The notes beneath the pieces are model-generated. The model was not told the origin of the DNA and did no database searches. It was given only the letters and a program-made list of their open reading frames with translations. Positions 1 through 7,865 of a stretch of 36,358 nucleotides of DNA are shown piece by piece. Positions within the stretch are counted from its first letter, which is position 1. The number at the start of each line of letters is the position of its first letter. A program made the position numbers and the translations under genes. Origin of the DNA: Fusobacterium sp. (GTDB lineage Bacteria; Fusobacteriota; Fusobacteriia; Fusobacteriales; Fusobacteriaceae); NCBI GenBank assembly GCA_020024855.1, contig JAHHTB010000002.1, forward strand, positions 1-36,358, given 5' to 3'.

Positions 1-1094
1 ATATCAGTTCTTCCAATGTGTCCAAAAGCAGCAAGGTCCTGATATTTAAATTCACAACTTCTTAATTTAAGATCTCTTTCTATTCCTCTTGGTGTTAAAT
101 CAAAAATAGATTTTACAGCATTTTCAAGTTCTATAGTATCAACTTTTCCTGTACCAAATGTCTCAACTTTTACAGATGTAGGTTCTGCAACACCTATTGC
201 ATAAGATAATTGAACTTCACATTTATCAGCAAGATCAGCAGCAACTATATTTTTAGCGACCCATCTTGCAGCATAAGCAGCTGAACGGTCAACTTTAGAA
301 GGGTCTTTTCCAGAGAAAGCTCCTCCACCATGTCTAAAGTATCCACCATAAGTATCAACTATAATTTTTCTTCCAGTAAGTCCTGTATCTCCATGAGGTC
401 CTCCAATTTCAAATCTTCCTGTTGGATTGATATGAATTTTTTTAACATCATCAAAGTTTAAACTGTATTTAGTTAAAATAGGTTTTATTACAAATTCTTT
501 TACATCATGATGAATTTGTTCTTGAGTAACAAAAGGATTGTGTTGAACAGATACAACAACTGTATCAACAAATTGCACTTTTCCATCTCTATCATAAGCA
601 AGAGTAACTTGAGATTTAGCATCAGGTCTTGCCCATGTTAAAGTGTTATTTCTAGTAAGTCTTGTAAGCTCAACAAGAATTTCTCTTGCAAGAACTAAAG
701 CAAGTGGCATAAGTTCAGGAGTTTCTTTTACAGCCCCACCAAACATAATTCCTTGATCTCCAGCTCCACCAACATCAACACCCATAGCAATATCAGGTGA
801 TTGAGCATGAATAGCATTTAAAACACCACAATCAGAATCAAATCCCATTCCTGGTTTGTATCCAATTTCATTTATTTTTTTTCTAACAATATCTTGAATA
901 TCAACATAAGTTTTAGTAGTGATTTCTCCTCCAACTATAACTTGTCCTGTTGTACAAAATACTTCACAAGCAACTCTAGAATTAGGGTCGTTTGCAAGGC
1001 AAGCATCAAGTACTGCATCAGAAATTTGGTCAGAAACTTTATCAGGGTGACCAGGTGAAACAAATTCAGAAGTAAAATATGTTAAATTTTCCAT
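1..1094 (-). CDS. metK: S-adenosylmethionine synthetase (partial, 3' end outside window)
   Basis: Makes S-adenosylmethionine from methionine and ATP in the cytoplasm. The reverse-strand reading frame opens at ATG 1094-1092 after an AGGAGG-type ribosome binding site (about 1103-1110) and stays open to the window edge, giving about 364 codons of the roughly 380-390 usual for the family. Visible hallmarks are the N-terminal TSEFVSPGHPDKVSDQISDA, the GAGDQGIMFG loop and the C-terminal GGGAFSGKDPSKVDRSAAY segment, all typical of MetK. It stands alone behind a SAM-I riboswitch, so it should be switched off when SAM is plentiful. The missing part is only the last few residues. The identification is secure. 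Confidence 0.97.
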   Translation of the reverse strand, partial: MENLTYFTSEFVSPGHPDKVSDQISDAVLDACLANDPNSRVACEVFCTTGQVIVGGEITTKTYVDIQDIVRKKINEIGYKPGMGFDSDCGVLNAIHAQSPDIAMGVDVGGAGDQGIMFGGAVKETPELMPLALVLAREILVELTRLTRNNTLTWARPDAKSQVTLAYDRDGKVQFVDTVVVSVQHNPFVTQEQIHHDVKEFVIKPILTKYSLNFDDVKKIHINPTGRFEIGGPHGDTGLTGRKIIVDTYGGYFRHGGGAFSGKDPSKVDRSAAYAARWVAKNIVAADLADKCEVQLSYAIGVAEPTSVKVETFGTGKVDTIELENAVKSIFDLTPRGIERDLKLRSCEFKYQDLAAFGHIGRTD

Positions 1095-1143
1095 TTTTAA
1101 AAATCCTCCTCAAAGTAATATAAATAAATTTTGTTTAGAAAAT

Positions 1144-1174
1144 AAAAAATCCCTTTCACCACAAAATGAAAGGG
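1144..1174 (-). terminator. Riboswitch-controlled intrinsic terminator of metK
   Basis: On the minus-strand transcript the arms CCCTTTCA and TGAAAGGG (plus-strand 1151-1158 and 1167-1174) form an 8 bp stem with an 8-nt loop, followed by a run of U (plus-strand A's 1145-1149). It lies between the SAM aptamer and the metK ribosome binding site. The segment just after the aptamer (GGAAGGAAAT) can pair imperfectly with the 5' side of this stem, which is the expected antiterminator. Confidence 0.92.
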
Positions 1175-1198
1175 AATTTAAAACACGTTTATTTCCTT

Positions 1199-1279
1199 CC
1201 ATCTGCTGGAATTAGCACCACACTATATAAGCAGGTTGCTGAGACTTCATCGGGCCGCTCCCTCAGTCTCTCTTGATGG
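1199..1279 (-). ncRNA. SAM-I (S-box) riboswitch aptamer
   Basis: Reading the minus strand from 1279, CCATC (P1) is followed by AAGAGAGACTGAGGGA, GGCCCGATGAA, CAGCAACC and GGTGCTAATTCC, and closes with GATGG, which pairs back to P1. The P2 arms GAGACT and AGTCTC are complementary. These are the conserved elements of the S-box family in the right order. The aptamer sits just after the predicted transcription start and upstream of an intrinsic terminator and metK, so SAM binding should favour termination. Confidence 0.96.
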
Positions 1280-1288
1280 TTCATAAAA

Positions 1289-1317
1289 ATTATAATATTA
1301 AATACCATAAAAGTCAA
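1289..1317 (-). promoter_or_regulatory. metK promoter
   Basis: Minus-strand -35 TTGACT (1317-1312), 17 nt spacer, -10 TATAAT (1294-1289). The predicted start, about 1282, falls right at the 5' end of the SAM riboswitch. Confidence 0.88.
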
Positions 1318-1355
1318 TAATAAATTTAAAAAAAATTAAAAAACTATATAAAACG

Positions 1356-1385
1356 TTGCTTTTTTCAATAAAATTATGGTATAAT
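1356..1385 (+). promoter_or_regulatory. Promoter of the rimP-nusA-infB operon
   Basis: -35 TTGCTT (1356-1361), 18 nt spacer, extended -10 TGGTATAAT with TATAAT at 1380-1385. It is the only good promoter ahead of rimP and points away from the metK promoter, 62 bases away. Confidence 0.8.
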
Positions 1386-1411
1386 TACTATGATAAATCA
1401 TACTAGTTGAA

Positions 1412-1435
1412 AAAGAGTGGGGCAACCCACTCTTT
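1412..1435 (+). promoter_or_regulatory. Leader hairpin with GCAA tetraloop ahead of rimP
   Basis: AAAGAGTGGG (1412-1421) and CCCACTCTTT (1426-1435) form a perfect 10 bp stem closed by a GNRA-type GCAA loop, about 20 nt after the predicted transcription start. It is followed by ATTTG rather than a good U tract, so it may be a weak attenuator or a protein-binding or stabilising element of the 5' UTR. Its function is not known from the sequence. Confidence 0.6.
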
Positions 1436-1479
1436 ATTTGTAGAATGGAGAAAATGAAAGAGAGGTGAGAATAGAATTT

Positions 1480-1953
1480 ATGAAAGAAATATTTGAAGAA
1501 ACTATTATTAAAATAGAAAACATAGTACTACCAGTGCTTAAAGAAATGGATCTTGAATTAGTAGATATAGAATATTTACAAGAAGGTGGATACTGGTATG
1601 TAAGAATCTATATTGAAAAATTAGATGGAGATGTATCACTTGATGATTGTGCAAAAGTAAGCATGACAGTTGAGGATGATATTGATAAACTAATTGATAA
1701 GAAATTCTTTTTAGAGATATCTTCTCCAGGAGTAGAAAGACCTCTTAAAAAAGAAAAAGATTTTGTAAGATTTACAGGTTCAAAAGTAAAAATAAGTTTA
1801 AAGCATAAAATAGATGAAAAGAAAAATTTTGAAGGGATATTATTAAAATTTGAAAATGATATGTTATTTCTATCAGTTGATAATATAGAATTAGAGATCC
1901 CTTTTAAAGAGGTTAGAAAAGCAAACCTTGTTTATGACTTTAAGGATATTTAA
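1480..1953 (+). CDS. rimP: Ribosome maturation factor RimP
   Basis: Assists maturation of the 30S ribosomal subunit. The protein is 157 residues from ATG 1480. An in-frame GTG at 1465 would add five residues, but the AGGTGA at 1463-1468 fits better as the ribosome binding site of ATG 1480. The family motif SSPGVERPL is at about residues 81-89, followed by the SH3-like C-terminal domain. It is the first gene of the operon, and its stop codon overlaps an out-of-context ATG of the nusA frame (TAATG at 1951-1955). The rimP-nusA-infB order is conserved widely in bacteria, which makes the call firm. Confidence 0.95.
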   Translation: MKEIFEETIIKIENIVLPVLKEMDLELVDIEYLQEGGYWYVRIYIEKLDGDVSLDDCAKVSMTVEDDIDKLIDKKFFLEISSPGVERPLKKEKDFVRFTGSKVKISLKHKIDEKKNFEGILLKFENDMLFLSVDNIELEIPFKEVRKANLVYDFKDI

Positions 1954-1976
1954 TGCCTAAATCAGGAGGAAAATTA

Positions 1977-3077
1977 ATGAAAGGTAAAGACGCAAAAATA
2001 TTTTTAGAAGCATTGGAAGAACTTGAAAAAGAAAAGGGGATAAGTAAAGAAAGTTTACTTGAAACTGTTGAACAAGCACTTCTAGCAGCTTACAAAAAAC
2101 ACTATGGTGATGAAGAAAAAGTAGAAGTGGAAATTGATAGAGAAACAGGAGATATTGGAGTATTTGAAATAAAAACTGTTGTAGATGATGTTTATGATGC
2201 TGCTCTTGAAATCTCTTTAGAAGATGCAAGAGAATACAAAAAAAGAGCTAAACTTGGGGATGAAGTAAAAATAGAAGTTAATTGTGAAGAGTTTAGAAGA
2301 AATGCAATTCAAAATGGAAAACAAATAGTTATACAAAAAGTAAGAGAAGCTGAAAGACAAAACATCTTTGATAAATTTAAAGTTAAAGAAAAAGATATTA
2401 TTAACGGAATAATAAGAAGAATTGATGAAAGAAAAAATATCTTTATAGAATTTGATGGAACAGAAGCTATACTTCCAATGGCAGAGCAATCTCCAGCAGA
2501 TGTATATAGAGTAGGGGAAAGAATAAAAGTTTATGTAGCAGAAGTAGAAAAAACAAATAAATTTCCTAAAATAGTAATTTCAAGAAAGAATGAAGGACTT
2601 TTAAGAAAATTATTTGAATTAGAAATTCCTGAAATAGCAGAGGGATTGATAGAGATAAAATCAGTTGCAAGAGAAGCTGGTTCAAGAGCTAAGATAGCTG
2701 TATATTCTGCTGATAAAAATATAGATACAGTAGGAGCATGTATAGGACAAAAAGGTCTTAGAATTAAAAACATAGTTGACGAACTTAATGGAGAAAAAAT
2801 TGATATAGTTGAATGGAAAGATTCAATTGAAGAGTTTGTATCAGCTGTTTTAAGTCCAGCTAAAGTAAATAGTGTTGAACTTCTTGAAGATGGAACTACT
2901 ACAAGAGTAATTGTAGACCCTTCTCAATTATCACTTGCTATTGGTAAAAATGGACAAAATGCTAGACTTGCTGCTAAGTTAACAGGAATGAGAGTTGACA
3001 TAAAAGTTAAAGAAGATTTAAAGAAAACAGAAGAAGTAATGACAGAGGAGCCTGCACAAGAGGAAAATGAAGACTAA
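1977..3077 (+). CDS. nusA: Transcription termination/antitermination factor NusA
   Basis: Binds RNA polymerase and nascent RNA and modulates pausing, termination and antitermination. At 366 residues it has the N-terminal polymerase-binding domain (about 1-125), an S1 domain (about 130-200) and two KH domains (about 205-345), with the KH loop signatures GACIGQKGLRIK and LAIGKNGQNARLA. It lacks the C-terminal acidic repeats of proteobacterial NusA, as is normal outside that group. The start is ATG 1977, seven bases after AGGAGGA (1964-1970). An earlier in-frame ATG at 1953 has no ribosome binding site. The acidic tail overlaps the start of the next gene by 11 bases, suggesting translational coupling. 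Confidence 0.97.
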   Translation: MKGKDAKIFLEALEELEKEKGISKESLLETVEQALLAAYKKHYGDEEKVEVEIDRETGDIGVFEIKTVVDDVYDAALEISLEDAREYKKRAKLGDEVKIEVNCEEFRRNAIQNGKQIVIQKVREAERQNIFDKFKVKEKDIINGIIRRIDERKNIFIEFDGTEAILPMAEQSPADVYRVGERIKVYVAEVEKTNKFPKIVISRKNEGLLRKLFELEIPEIAEGLIEIKSVAREAGSRAKIAVYSADKNIDTVGACIGQKGLRIKNIVDELNGEKIDIVEWKDSIEEFVSAVLSPAKVNSVELLEDGTTTRVIVDPSQLSLAIGKNGQNARLAAKLTGMRVDIKVKEDLKKTEEVMTEEPAQEENED

Positions 3078-3591
3078 TTCTGAGAGAATGTGTGTAATCT
3101 GTAGAGATAAAAAAAATAAAGCTGATCTTTTTAGAATTGTTGAGAAAAATGAAGATGGAAAATATATTCTTGATGAAAATCAGATAGTTCAAAAAAGAGG
3201 TCAATATGTATGTAAGACACATGAATGTATAAACAGGTTGTCAAAGCATAAGAAAATAAAGATGGAAATAGAAGAGTTACTAAAAATGTTGAATTTACTC
3301 AAAAAAAATACGAAAGACTATCTTAAAATTTTAAAAGCAATGAAGAATTCACAAGAGCTTGTTTTTGGAATGAATATGATATTTGATGAGATAGAAAAAA
3401 TTCATTTTATCATAATCGCAGAAGACATAAGTGAAAAAAATGATAAACGTATCATAGTAAAAGCAAAAGAAAAGAATATTCCTTATGTACATTATGGTAA
3501 AAAGAATGAACTAGGAGATATTTTTAATAAAGAAGAAATAAATGTAATTGCCGTTAAAAACAAAAAGGTAGCACGTGGACTTATAGAGTAA
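3067..3591 (+). CDS. YlxR RNA-binding domain fused to a L7Ae-like (YlxQ) domain
   Basis: A 174-residue protein. Residues about 1-85 match the YlxR/DUF448 family: an RMCVICRDKK motif followed by FRIVE, and a second cysteine pair region around YVCKTHECI. Residues about 90-174 resemble the ribosomal L7Ae/YlxQ fold (FGMNMIFDEIEK, then IIIAEDIS and the late NVIAVKNKKVARGL). In Bacillus and relatives ylxR and ylxQ are separate neighbouring genes between nusA and infB. Here one reading frame in the same position carries both. YlxR-family proteins are nucleic-acid-binding and L7Ae-type domains bind kink-turn RNA, so a joint role in RNA or ribosome metabolism is likely but inferred. The frame overlaps the end of nusA and starts after AAGAGGAAA. 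Confidence 0.85.
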   Translation: MKTNSERMCVICRDKKNKADLFRIVEKNEDGKYILDENQIVQKRGQYVCKTHECINRLSKHKKIKMEIEELLKMLNLLKKNTKDYLKILKAMKNSQELVFGMNMIFDEIEKIHFIIIAEDISEKNDKRIIVKAKEKNIPYVHYGKKNELGDIFNKEEINVIAVKNKKVARGLIE

Positions 3592-3613
3592 GTTAAGGAG
3601 GTGCTTAGTTTTA

Positions 3614-5716
3614 ATGAAAGTAAGAGTACATGAATTAGCTAAGAAGTATGAAATAGGAAATAAAGAGTTCTTAAATCTATTAAAAGATTTAGAAATAGAG
3701 GTATCATCTCATCTTTCTGGATTATCAGAAGATCAAGTAGATAAAATAAAAAGTCATTTTAGCAAAGATGAAAAAGCTACTGACGATGAAAAGCCAGGAA
3801 AGAAAAAGAAAAAATCAAAAATAAAAGAAAAAAGTAAGGAGCCAGTATTGGAATCAAAGAAAGATAAAAATAAAAAGAAGAAAAAAGGAAGAAGAACAGA
3901 TTTCTTTGTAAAAAAAGCTGATACTGAAACTGGAAAAGTTGTAGAAGAAGATGGAATTAAAATCATCAAAATGAGAGGGGAAATGACTTTAGGAGAGTTT
4001 GCAGAGAAGTTAAATATAAACAGCTCTGAAATTATAAAGAAACTTTTCTTAAAAGGACAAATGCTTACAATAAACAGTCCTCTTAACATAGAGCTTGCTG
4101 AAGAAATTGCAACTGATTATGATGTATTAGTTGAGCAAGAGGAAGAAGAGGAAATTGCATTTGGAGATAAATTTGCTCTTGAAATAGAAGATAAAGAATC
4201 AGATCTTCAAGAAAGAGCTCCTGTTATAACAATAATGGGACACGTTGACCATGGAAAAACATCTCTTCTTGATGCTATAAGAAAAACAGAAGTAGTTGCA
4301 GGAGAAGCTGGAGGAATTACTCAAAAAATAGGAGCTTACCAAGTAACTAAAAATGGAAAGAAAATTACTTTCGTAGATACACCTGGACACGAAGCATTTA
4401 CAGATATGAGAGCAAGAGGAGCGAAAGTAACAGATATAGCTATTCTTGTTGTAGCAGCAGATGATGGTGTAATGCCTCAAACAATAGAAGCAATATCTCA
4501 TGCTAAAGCAGCAGGAGTACCAATCATTGTTGCAATTAATAAAATAGATAAACCAGAAGCAAACCCAATGAGAGTAAAACAAGAACTTATGGAACATGGA
4601 CTTGTTTCAGTTGAGTGGGGTGGAGATGTAGAGTTTGTTGAAGTATCAGCAAAGGCTAAAATAAATCTTGATATACTTCTTGAAACAATACTTCTTACAG
4701 CAGAAATTCTTGAATTAAAAGCAAATCCTAAGAAAAGAGGAAAAGGTGTTGTTCTTGAGTCAAAACTTGACCCTAAAGTTGGACCAGTTGCAGATATCTT
4801 AGTTCAAGAAGGAAATGTAAAAATAGGAGACGTTATTGTTGCAGGAGAGTCTTATGGAAAAATAAGAGCTTTAATGGACGATAAAGGAGTAAGAGTAAAT
4901 GGTGCTGAAATGTCTCAGCCAGTTGAAGTTATAGGATTTAATAGTGTTCCTGAAGCAGGAGATACTATTTATGTTATTCAAAACGAGCAACATGCAAGAA
5001 GAATTGTTGAGGAAATGGCAAAAGAGAGAAAAATGTCAGAAACAGGTAAGAAGACAATTACTCTTGAATCATTATCAGAAAGTTTTGATAACGAAAACTT
5101 AAAAGAACTTAATTTAATATTAAGAGCAGATTCAAAAGGTTCTGCACAAGCATTAAAAGAATCTTTAATGAAACTTTCTACAAATGAAGTAGCAGTTAAT
5201 ATTATTCAGTCAGCTCCAGGAGCAATTACTGAAAGTGATATTAAACTTGCTGAAGTTTCAAGTGCAATTATCATAGGATTTAATGTAAGACCAACTACAA
5301 AAGCTATAAGAGAAGCTGAAGTTTCAGGAATAGAAATCAGAACTTCATCTATAATTTATCAAATTATAGAAGACATTGAAAAAGCTCTTACAGGAATGCT
5401 TGATCCTGAATTTAAAGAGATGTATCTTGGAAGAATTGAGATCAAAAAAGTATTCAAAGTGGCAAAAGTTGGAAACATTGCTGGTTGTGTCGTTGTAGAT
5501 GGAAAAGTAAGAAGAGATTCAAATATAAGAATAGTAAGAGATGGAGTTGTAGTTTATGAAGGAAAACTTGCATCACTTAAGAGATTCAAAGATGACGCAA
5601 AAGAGGTTGTTGCAGGTCAAGAATGTGGACTTGGTATAGAAAACTTTAATGATATTAAAGATGGAGATATCGTAGAAGCATTTGATATTCAAGAAATAAA
5701 AAGAACTCTTAGATAA
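3614..5716 (+). CDS. infB: Translation initiation factor IF-2
   Basis: GTPase that brings initiator tRNA to the 30S subunit and promotes subunit joining. The 700-residue protein begins with an IF2_N module (MKVRVHELAKKYEIG), then a lysine-rich linker (about 50-95), a second N-terminal IF2 domain (about 120-175) and the GTPase domain. The GTPase shows GHVDHGKT at 209-216, DTPGH at 255-259 and NKID at 309-312. Domains II-IV fill the rest. The start follows AAGGAGGTG at 3595-3603. It is a short form compared with E. coli IF2, as expected for this type of bacterium. It is the fourth gene of the operon, 22 bases after the YlxR-L7Ae gene. Confidence 0.98.
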   Translation: MKVRVHELAKKYEIGNKEFLNLLKDLEIEVSSHLSGLSEDQVDKIKSHFSKDEKATDDEKPGKKKKKSKIKEKSKEPVLESKKDKNKKKKKGRRTDFFVKKADTETGKVVEEDGIKIIKMRGEMTLGEFAEKLNINSSEIIKKLFLKGQMLTINSPLNIELAEEIATDYDVLVEQEEEEEIAFGDKFALEIEDKESDLQERAPVITIMGHVDHGKTSLLDAIRKTEVVAGEAGGITQKIGAYQVTKNGKKITFVDTPGHEAFTDMRARGAKVTDIAILVVAADDGVMPQTIEAISHAKAAGVPIIVAINKIDKPEANPMRVKQELMEHGLVSVEWGGDVEFVEVSAKAKINLDILLETILLTAEILELKANPKKRGKGVVLESKLDPKVGPVADILVQEGNVKIGDVIVAGESYGKIRALMDDKGVRVNGAEMSQPVEVIGFNSVPEAGDTIYVIQNEQHARRIVEEMAKERKMSETGKKTITLESLSESFDNENLKELNLILRADSKGSAQALKESLMKLSTNEVAVNIIQSAPGAITESDIKLAEVSSAIIIGFNVRPTTKAIREAEVSGIEIRTSSIIYQIIEDIEKALTGMLDPEFKEMYLGRIEIKKVFKVAKVGNIAGCVVVDGKVRRDSNIRIVRDGVVVYEGKLASLKRFKDDAKEVVAGQECGLGIENFNDIKDGDIVEAFDIQEIKRTLR

Positions 5717-5756
5717 TAGGAGTTGTGCAGCCTTCTTGCAGAATGGAGGTATAAAA

Positions 5757-6122
5757 ATGAGAAAACAAAGATTAGCAGCTATAGAAAAAGAAGTATTAAA
5801 AGTTATTTCAACAGCTCTTTTAGAAGATATTAAAAATCCAAAAGTAAAAGGAATGGTTTCTTTAACAAAGGTAAGAGTAACAGAAGATCTTAAATTTGCT
5901 GACTTATACTTTACAGTTCTTTCAATGGAAGGAATAGAAGTAAATAAGAATAGAGTCGAAGAGGGGCTTAATGAGATAAGGGGATTCTTAAGAAAAAAAG
6001 TTTCAGAAGAATTAAATCTTAGATTTATTCCTGAAATGAGAATAAAAATAGATGATTCTATAGAATATGCAGTAAAAATATCTAAACTTTTAGATGATAT
6101 TAAAAAGAAACAAGAAGAATAG
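5757..6122 (+). CDS. rbfA: 30S ribosome-binding factor RbfA
   Basis: Ribosome maturation factor acting late in 30S assembly and in cold adaptation. The protein is 121 residues and starts MRKQRLAAIEKEVLKVIS, with the KH-like core LADLYFTVLS-type strand (here FADLYFTVLS) and the C-terminal RIKIDDSIEYAVKISKLL helix, as in the family. ATG 5757 follows GGAGG at 5746-5750. A possible TTG start at 5736 is rejected because it lacks a ribosome binding site. It follows infB as in many bacteria. The 40-base gap contains no terminator. Confidence 0.95.
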   Translation: MRKQRLAAIEKEVLKVISTALLEDIKNPKVKGMVSLTKVRVTEDLKFADLYFTVLSMEGIEVNKNRVEEGLNEIRGFLRKKVSEELNLRFIPEMRIKIDDSIEYAVKISKLLDDIKKKQEE

Positions 6123-6136
6123 GAATAAGATAAGCT

Positions 6137-7822
6137 ATGATATGGAAAAATAGTAGTATTTCAGATTCCGTTGTAGCTGAAAAAGCAAATGCTTGGAAAA
6201 CTTCTAAAATATTAACAAGACTTTTATTAAATAAGAATTTAGTTGAAAAAGAAGATGTGGAAAGATTTATTAATCCTAATCTTAACCAATTAAGAAATCC
6301 TTTTGATTTTGAAAAGATGGAAGAAGCTGTGGAGAAGATTATCAAGCTTAGAGAAAAAAAGCAGAGGATATATATATATGGGGATTATGATGTGGATGGA
6401 ATTACAGCTGCCTCATTTCTTGTTCTAGTTTTTAGGGAAATAGGAATAGATACAAGATATTATATTCCTAGTAGAATGGAGGAAAACTATGGTCTTGACA
6501 AAAAAACCATAGATTTCATTGATGAAAGAGATGGAAAAATGGTAATAACTGTTGATACAGGAGCTAATTCCATTGAAGATATAAGATATGCTCAAAGTTT
6601 GGGAATTGAAGTTGTGGTTACAGATCATCATAAATCAACAAAAGAAAAATTTGATGAAGAATATATTTTGATTAATCCAAAGTTAAGTGAAAATTATAAG
6701 TTTAAATATCTGTCTGGAGCAGGAGTTGCTTTAAAACTAGCTCAAGGGGTGTATCAGAAGCTTGGGATATTAGAAGAAAGACTATATAAATATATAGATA
6801 TAGTTATGATAGGTACAGTAGCTGATGTGGTTCCTATGATAGATGAAAATAGAGTTATAATAAGTAAGGGACTTCAAACTTTAAAAGAAACTAAAGTGAA
6901 AGGTCTGGTATATCTTATTAGATATTTAAAATTTCAAAATAAAAATATAAATACCACTGATGTTAGTTATTTTATATCTCCACTTATAAATTCTTTAGGA
7001 AGAATAGGTGTTTCTAAAATAGGAGCAGACTTTTTTATTGAAGAGGATGATTTTAAAATCTATAATATAATTGAAGAAATGAAAAAAAACAATAAGATTA
7101 GAAGAAAACTTGAGAAAAAAATATATGATGAAGCAACAGAAATTCTTGAAAAGAAATATAAAGAGCAAGAATTATCATATATATTTTTAACTTCAAAAGA
7201 ATGGCATCCTGGAGTAATAGGTGTTGTATCCTCAAGACTTAGTATAAAATATGGAGTTCCTGTAATATTGGTTGCAATAAAAAATGGAGTAGGAAAAGCA
7301 TCGTGTAGAAGCAACAATGGAGTAAATATTTTCAACATATTTAAAGAAATGGAGAATAAGCTTGTTCGTTTTGGAGGGCATGATCTTGCAGCAGGATTTA
7401 TTGCTGAAATAGGAAAGCTCAAAGAAATTGAAGAAAAGTTTGCAGAAGAAATAGCAAAATTAAAAACAACTAGAAAGGAAAAAGTCATAGAAGTTGATTT
7501 GGAACTTTCAATAGATAAAATAGATGAAGATCTTTTAGAAGATATAAAACTTCTTTCACCTTATGGACTTGAAAATCAACAACCTTTATTTATGGATAGG
7601 GGTATTTATATAAAAAATATTGAGAAATTTGGTGTAGAAGATAGACATTTTAATGGAATAATAGAAAAGAATAAAAAAGAATATCCTTTTATTGCATTTA
7701 ATCTGTCTAATGAAATAGAGCATAGAAATATACATGAAAAATTTGATATTATATATTATCCAGAAAAAATAAATATAAAAGGAAAAGATAGATATGGTAT
7801 CAGAATAAAAAGCATAAAATAA
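6137..7822 (+). CDS. recJ: Single-stranded-DNA-specific exonuclease RecJ
   Basis: 5'-3' exonuclease acting on single-stranded DNA in recombination and mismatch or base-excision repair. The 561-residue protein is close to the usual length and carries the DHH-superfamily motifs: DYDVDG at residues 83-88, TVDTG shortly after, the signature DHH at 163-165, SPLINSLGRIG near residue 285, and the DHHA1 motif GGH at 413-415. A C-terminal oligonucleotide-binding domain follows. It begins 14 bases after rbfA with a weak ribosome binding site (AGGAATAAG), so translation may be modest or coupled. It is probably the last gene of the rimP operon. Confidence 0.95.
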   Translation: MIWKNSSISDSVVAEKANAWKTSKILTRLLLNKNLVEKEDVERFINPNLNQLRNPFDFEKMEEAVEKIIKLREKKQRIYIYGDYDVDGITAASFLVLVFREIGIDTRYYIPSRMEENYGLDKKTIDFIDERDGKMVITVDTGANSIEDIRYAQSLGIEVVVTDHHKSTKEKFDEEYILINPKLSENYKFKYLSGAGVALKLAQGVYQKLGILEERLYKYIDIVMIGTVADVVPMIDENRVIISKGLQTLKETKVKGLVYLIRYLKFQNKNINTTDVSYFISPLINSLGRIGVSKIGADFFIEEDDFKIYNIIEEMKKNNKIRRKLEKKIYDEATEILEKKYKEQELSYIFLTSKEWHPGVIGVVSSRLSIKYGVPVILVAIKNGVGKASCRSNNGVNIFNIFKEMENKLVRFGGHDLAAGFIAEIGKLKEIEEKFAEEIAKLKTTRKEKVIEVDLELSIDKIDEDLLEDIKLLSPYGLENQQPLFMDRGIYIKNIEKFGVEDRHFNGIIEKNKKEYPFIAFNLSNEIEHRNIHEKFDIIYYPEKINIKGKDRYGIRIKSIK

Positions 7823-7865
7823 AAATTTATGAATAAAGTTAGCAAAAACATTTAAGGAGGAAAAA

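Noticed and set aside
1953..1979. nusA start at ATG 1953 overlapping the rimP stop
   Set aside because: The strong AGGAGGA lies downstream of that ATG and fits the second ATG at 1977.
4199..4597. Long reverse-strand open frames opposite infB, nusA, recJ, tig, lon and valS
   Set aside because: They lie opposite well-identified genes, have odd composition (Phe/Ser/Tyr-rich) and no ribosome binding sites; they are shadows of the sense frames.
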